A DNA stretch of 6,722 bases, taken from contig CACZNY010000201.1 of NCBI GenBank assembly GCA_902782655.1, positions 1 to 6,722 on the forward strand. The letters are read 5' to 3'. Shown in pieces: positions 5,006 to 6,722 of this stretch (position 1 is its first letter; each line of letters opens with the position of its first letter). Position numbers and translations under genes: made by a program. Below the pieces are notes generated by a model. It did not search any database. It saw only the letters and a list, made by a program, of their open reading frames with translations, and was not told where the DNA came from. Source of the stretch: an uncultured Lachnospiraceae bacterium (GTDB lineage: Bacteria; Bacillota; Clostridia; Lachnospirales; Lachnospiraceae).

Positions 5006-6244
5006 TTACTCGCCGCCAGCCTTCTCAAACATGGCCTGCATGGTAGGGTTTCCCTTCGTCAGACGCTTGATGGATACGTCCTCCACCTTGCCGTTTGCTA
5101 TGCGGAGCTGATTGTCCGATCCCAAAAGCTCCTTCTTGACCTTCTCCAGATGAGCTATTGTCTTATCTATCTCTTCGATGGCTTTGTCAAAATGGTTATG
5201 GGCTATTTCATAGTTACGGCCGAAATCCTGCTTGAAGCGGAGCAGATTGTTTTCGAAATTCGTGATATCCACATTCTGGTTTCTGACCTCCATAAGCTCC
5301 TGTTTATATTTAAGGGAATTAGCCGCCGCATTCCTGAGCAGGGTTATCATCGGGATGAAGCACTGGGGCCTTATCACGTACATCTTCTCATAGCGGTAGG
5401 ACACATCCACTATCCCGGCATTGTACAGCTCGCTGTCAGCCTCCAGCAGGGAGACCAGCACGGCATATTCGCAGTTCTTCTCCCTCCTGTCCTTGTCAAG
5501 CTCCTTAAAGAAATCCTCATTCTTGTGCTTGGTGGCTGTTTCATCCATCTCGTTCTTCATCTCAAACATAATGGATACCAGCTCACATCCGCTCTCATCC
5601 TTCTCACGAAATACAAAGTCACCTTTGCTTCCGCTCCGGGCATCATTGTCCTTTTCGAAGTAAGCATTCCTGAAGGCTGTGGCGCGAAGCTTATTAAACT
5701 CCGTCTCACAGTGCTGCTCAAGGGACTCTCCCACCATCTTGGTTGACATTCTTGTCTTCATGTCCTTATACAGCTGCACTTCCTTCTCTTTTTCATCAAG
5801 AAGCAGCTCATACCGGTCCTTTTGGGCAGCAAGCTTATGCTCTATGTCGCGCTTCTCATCCTCGGAGCGCTTTACAGCCTCCATGACCGCCAGCTTCTTC
5901 TCAGTCTCCCCTGCATCTATCTTCTGCTTAAGCCTCTGTACGGTCTCCCTCTCTCTTTGCAGATCCTCCTTCAGCACCTCCTTCTCCTTCTCATGCTCCT
6001 CTCTTGTCTTTAGCAGCTCTTCTTTATCCTTTTCACGCGCCTCACGAGCCTTCAGCAGCACTTCATTTTCTATGCCCTTAAGCTCCAGCTCGTGTTTTTC
6101 CTCCATATTTCTTGTCAGCTCCTCAAGCCTTTCACTAAGATCCTTTTCAAACTCGCTGTCTCGTATCTGCTTTATTATGGAGCTAAGCTCAGTATCATCC
6201 ACTGTAAAATAACGCCCGCAATGTGGGCACTTTAGATCGGCCAT
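5006..6244 (-). CDS. DUF2130 protein: zinc-finger-like N-terminus, coiled coil, PD-(D/E)XK-like domain
   Basis: A 412-residue soluble protein. It opens with CPHCGRYF (Cys6 and Cys9), half of a zinc-ribbon-like element with no obvious second cysteine pair. Residues about 28-165 are extremely rich in Glu, Lys and Arg with heptad-like spacing, a long coiled coil. The DUF2130 core follows (about 168-310): GESLEQHCETEF, KGDFVFRE with Asp209, a strand with FEMKNE giving Glu228-x-Lys230, and ELDKDRREKNCEYAVLVSLLE. The Asp...Glu-x-Lys arrangement after a glutamate-bearing helix is that of PD-(D/E)XK nucleases. A second helical segment (about 310-375) ends the protein. Its cellular role is unknown to me; nuclease activity is inferred from the motif only. 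AGGAGG precedes the ATG at 6244 by 9 bases. It stands alone, diverging from the PfkB kinase gene. Confidence 0.9.
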   Translation of the reverse strand: MADLKCPHCGRYFTVDDTELSSIIKQIRDSEFEKDLSERLEELTRNMEEKHELELKGIENEVLLKAREAREKDKEELLKTREEHEKEKEVLKEDLQRERETVQRLKQKIDAGETEKKLAVMEAVKRSEDEKRDIEHKLAAQKDRYELLLDEKEKEVQLYKDMKTRMSTKMVGESLEQHCETEFNKLRATAFRNAYFEKDNDARSGSKGDFVFREKDESGCELVSIMFEMKNEMDETATKHKNEDFFKELDKDRREKNCEYAVLVSLLEADSELYNAGIVDVSYRYEKMYVIRPQCFIPMITLLRNAAANSLKYKQELMEVRNQNVDITNFENNLLRFKQDFGRNYEIAHNHFDKAIEEIDKTIAHLEKVKKELLGSDNQLRIANGKVEDVSIKRLTKGNPTMQAMFEKAGGE

Positions 6245-6274
6245 ATCCTGCCCCCTCCTCTTCTGCTTTGTGCT

Positions 6275-6283
6275 ATTATACCA
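6275..6283 (-). promoter_or_regulatory. Extended -10 promoter of the DUF2130 gene
   Basis: On the minus strand TGGTATAAT reads as a perfect -10 box with the TGn extension, which can work without a good -35; none is visible. Transcription would start near 6268, leaving about 24 bases of leader before the ATG at 6244. Confidence 0.65.
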
Positions 6284-6298
6284 ATTTCCCGAAATATG

Positions 6299-6307
6299 TG
6301 GTAGAAT
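6299..6307 (+). promoter_or_regulatory. Candidate extended -10 promoter of the PfkB kinase gene
   Basis: TGGTAGAAT on the plus strand is a 5/6 -10 box with the TGn extension. It mirrors the minus-strand promoter at 6275-6283. A start near 6314 would give a leader of about 134 bases containing three hairpins. No clear -35 is visible. Confidence 0.4.
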
Positions 6308-6310
6308 AAT

Positions 6311-6347
6311 AAGGATTCAGGGATTTCATCGAAAATCCTCTGTCCTT
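6311..6347 (+). repeat. Bulged 14-pair hairpin in the kinase leader
   Basis: AAGGA/TCCTT, CAG/CTG and GGATTT/AAATCC stack into a 14-pair stem with a two-base and a one-base bulge, closing a CATCGA loop. It sits at the predicted start of the kinase transcript and just upstream of the DUF2130 promoter, so it could act in RNA or as a DNA site. No known riboswitch class is recognised. Confidence 0.55.
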
Positions 6348-6394
6348 ATTTACATAGCAGCCTGCAAGAGGCTTCAATCGTTAATAATTATCGG

Positions 6395-6426
6395 CGGCTG
6401 ATACAGGCCACAGAGTTTTTCAGCCG
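6395..6426 (+). repeat. Hairpin just upstream of the kinase ribosome binding site
   Basis: CGGCTGA (6395-6401) and TCAGCCG (6420-6426) are perfect 7-base arms around an 18-base loop. The right arm ends 8 bases before the AAAGGAG at 6435-6441. A smaller AGCCT/AGGCT stem lies at 6359-6373. Position suggests a possible influence on translation initiation. Confidence 0.45.
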
Positions 6427-6447
6427 GTGTTTTCAAAGGAGTATGAT

Positions 6448-6722
6448 ATGGGAAAATTCGTAGTTGCGGGTATCACACAGATAGAGACTATAGTGAAGGT
6501 TGACAGCATACCGGTAGAGTTCAGTCCCCTGACCTCTGCTCCGGACTCGATATTCACGGCTCCGGGAGGCGATGCATACAATGAATCCCTGGCGCTCAAG
6601 TGGCTGGGCAACCATGTGGATTTCCTTTCCGTAGTCGGAAGGAATCAGGATCTCAGCATCTTCAACCCCCACGACAGGGAAGTGACCATATCCACCGAAT
6701 ATATTCTCCCTCTCCTGAAGGA
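6448..6722 (+). CDS. PfkB-family carbohydrate kinase, 5' part only
   Basis: The first 91 codons of a cytoplasmic ribokinase/PfkB-type sugar kinase, cut by the window edge. The N-terminal beta strand reads KFVVAGITQIETIVKVDSIP. PfkB signature 1 is present: GGDAYNESLALKWLG (residues 40-54), followed with the expected spacing by NHVDFLSVVG to Gly64. The substrate would be a sugar or nucleoside phosphorylated with ATP; which one cannot be told, because the catalytic C-terminal aspartate motif lies outside. After VGRNQD the sequence continues LSIFNPHDREVTIS and then YILPLLK, where canonical members go directly to a glycine and a helix, so this may be a subfamily insertion. The ATG at 6448 is chosen because AAAGGAG ends 6 bases before it; the ATG at 6443 is in another frame. 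It diverges from DUF2130. Confidence 0.88.
   Translation, partial: MGKFVVAGITQIETIVKVDSIPVEFSPLTSAPDSIFTAPGGDAYNESLALKWLGNHVDFLSVVGRNQDLSIFNPHDREVTISTEYILPLLK

Noticed and set aside
4990..5007. Small inverted repeat AAAGTCA/TGACTTT at the DUF2130 stop
   Set aside because: Only 7 AT-rich pairs, overlapping the stop codon and without an adjacent T tract; too weak to call a terminator.
5000..5746. A 248-codon plus-strand open frame opposite the DUF2130 gene
   Set aside because: Leucine-rich antisense shadow of a charged coiled-coil protein; no ribosome binding site or motif.
6433..6672. Minus-strand open frames opposite the kinase start
   Set aside because: The plus strand carries PfkB signature 1 and a good ribosome binding site; the antisense frames have neither.

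Overview
The window looks like chromosomal DNA from a member of the Clostridia, most likely Lachnospiraceae. This is inferred from strong GGAGG-type ribosome binding sites, frequent ATA isoleucine codons, the gene repertoire (a PBP4B-type lipoprotein, a DAACS symporter, a DUF2130 protein, a PfkB kinase) and intergenic hairpin repeats. It was not established by any database search. There are six protein genes, one cut by the right edge. No RNA gene, transposase, CRISPR array or phage gene is visible.

Layout. Positions 2-2552 (minus strand) hold a two-gene operon: a secreted PBP4B/YfeW-like serine hydrolase lipoprotein, then an AraC-family regulator whose start overlaps the hydrolase stop by 11 bases. 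Positions 2553-2998 are a gene-free divergent gap. Most of it is an array of nine consecutive hairpins (2648-2941), including two nearly identical 73-base direct repeats and a third copy whose stem is changed by a compensatory base-pair swap. Positions 2999-3541 (plus) encode a small two-helix membrane protein with a PH/GRAM-like C-terminal domain. It converges, with a 7-base gap, on a DAACS-type sodium-coupled amino acid symporter (3549-4772, minus). After a 233-base AT-rich gap with an imperfect 14-base inverted repeat comes a DUF2130 coiled-coil protein with a PD-(D/E)XK-like core (5006-6244, minus). A 203-base divergent gap with a near-palindromic double promoter and a structured leader separates it from the start of a PfkB-family sugar kinase (6448 onward, plus).

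How the genes fit together. Only the hydrolase/AraC pair is clearly one transcription unit. In Escherichia coli yfeW lies beside the MurNAc recycling genes murQ-murP, so a cell-wall recycling role for the pair is reasonable but inferred. The symporter, DUF2130 protein and kinase appear to be independent units. The window is mostly ordinary core or accessory metabolism. The most unusual parts are non-coding: the nine-hairpin array at 2637-2942 and the symmetric divergent promoter plus leader at 6275-6447.
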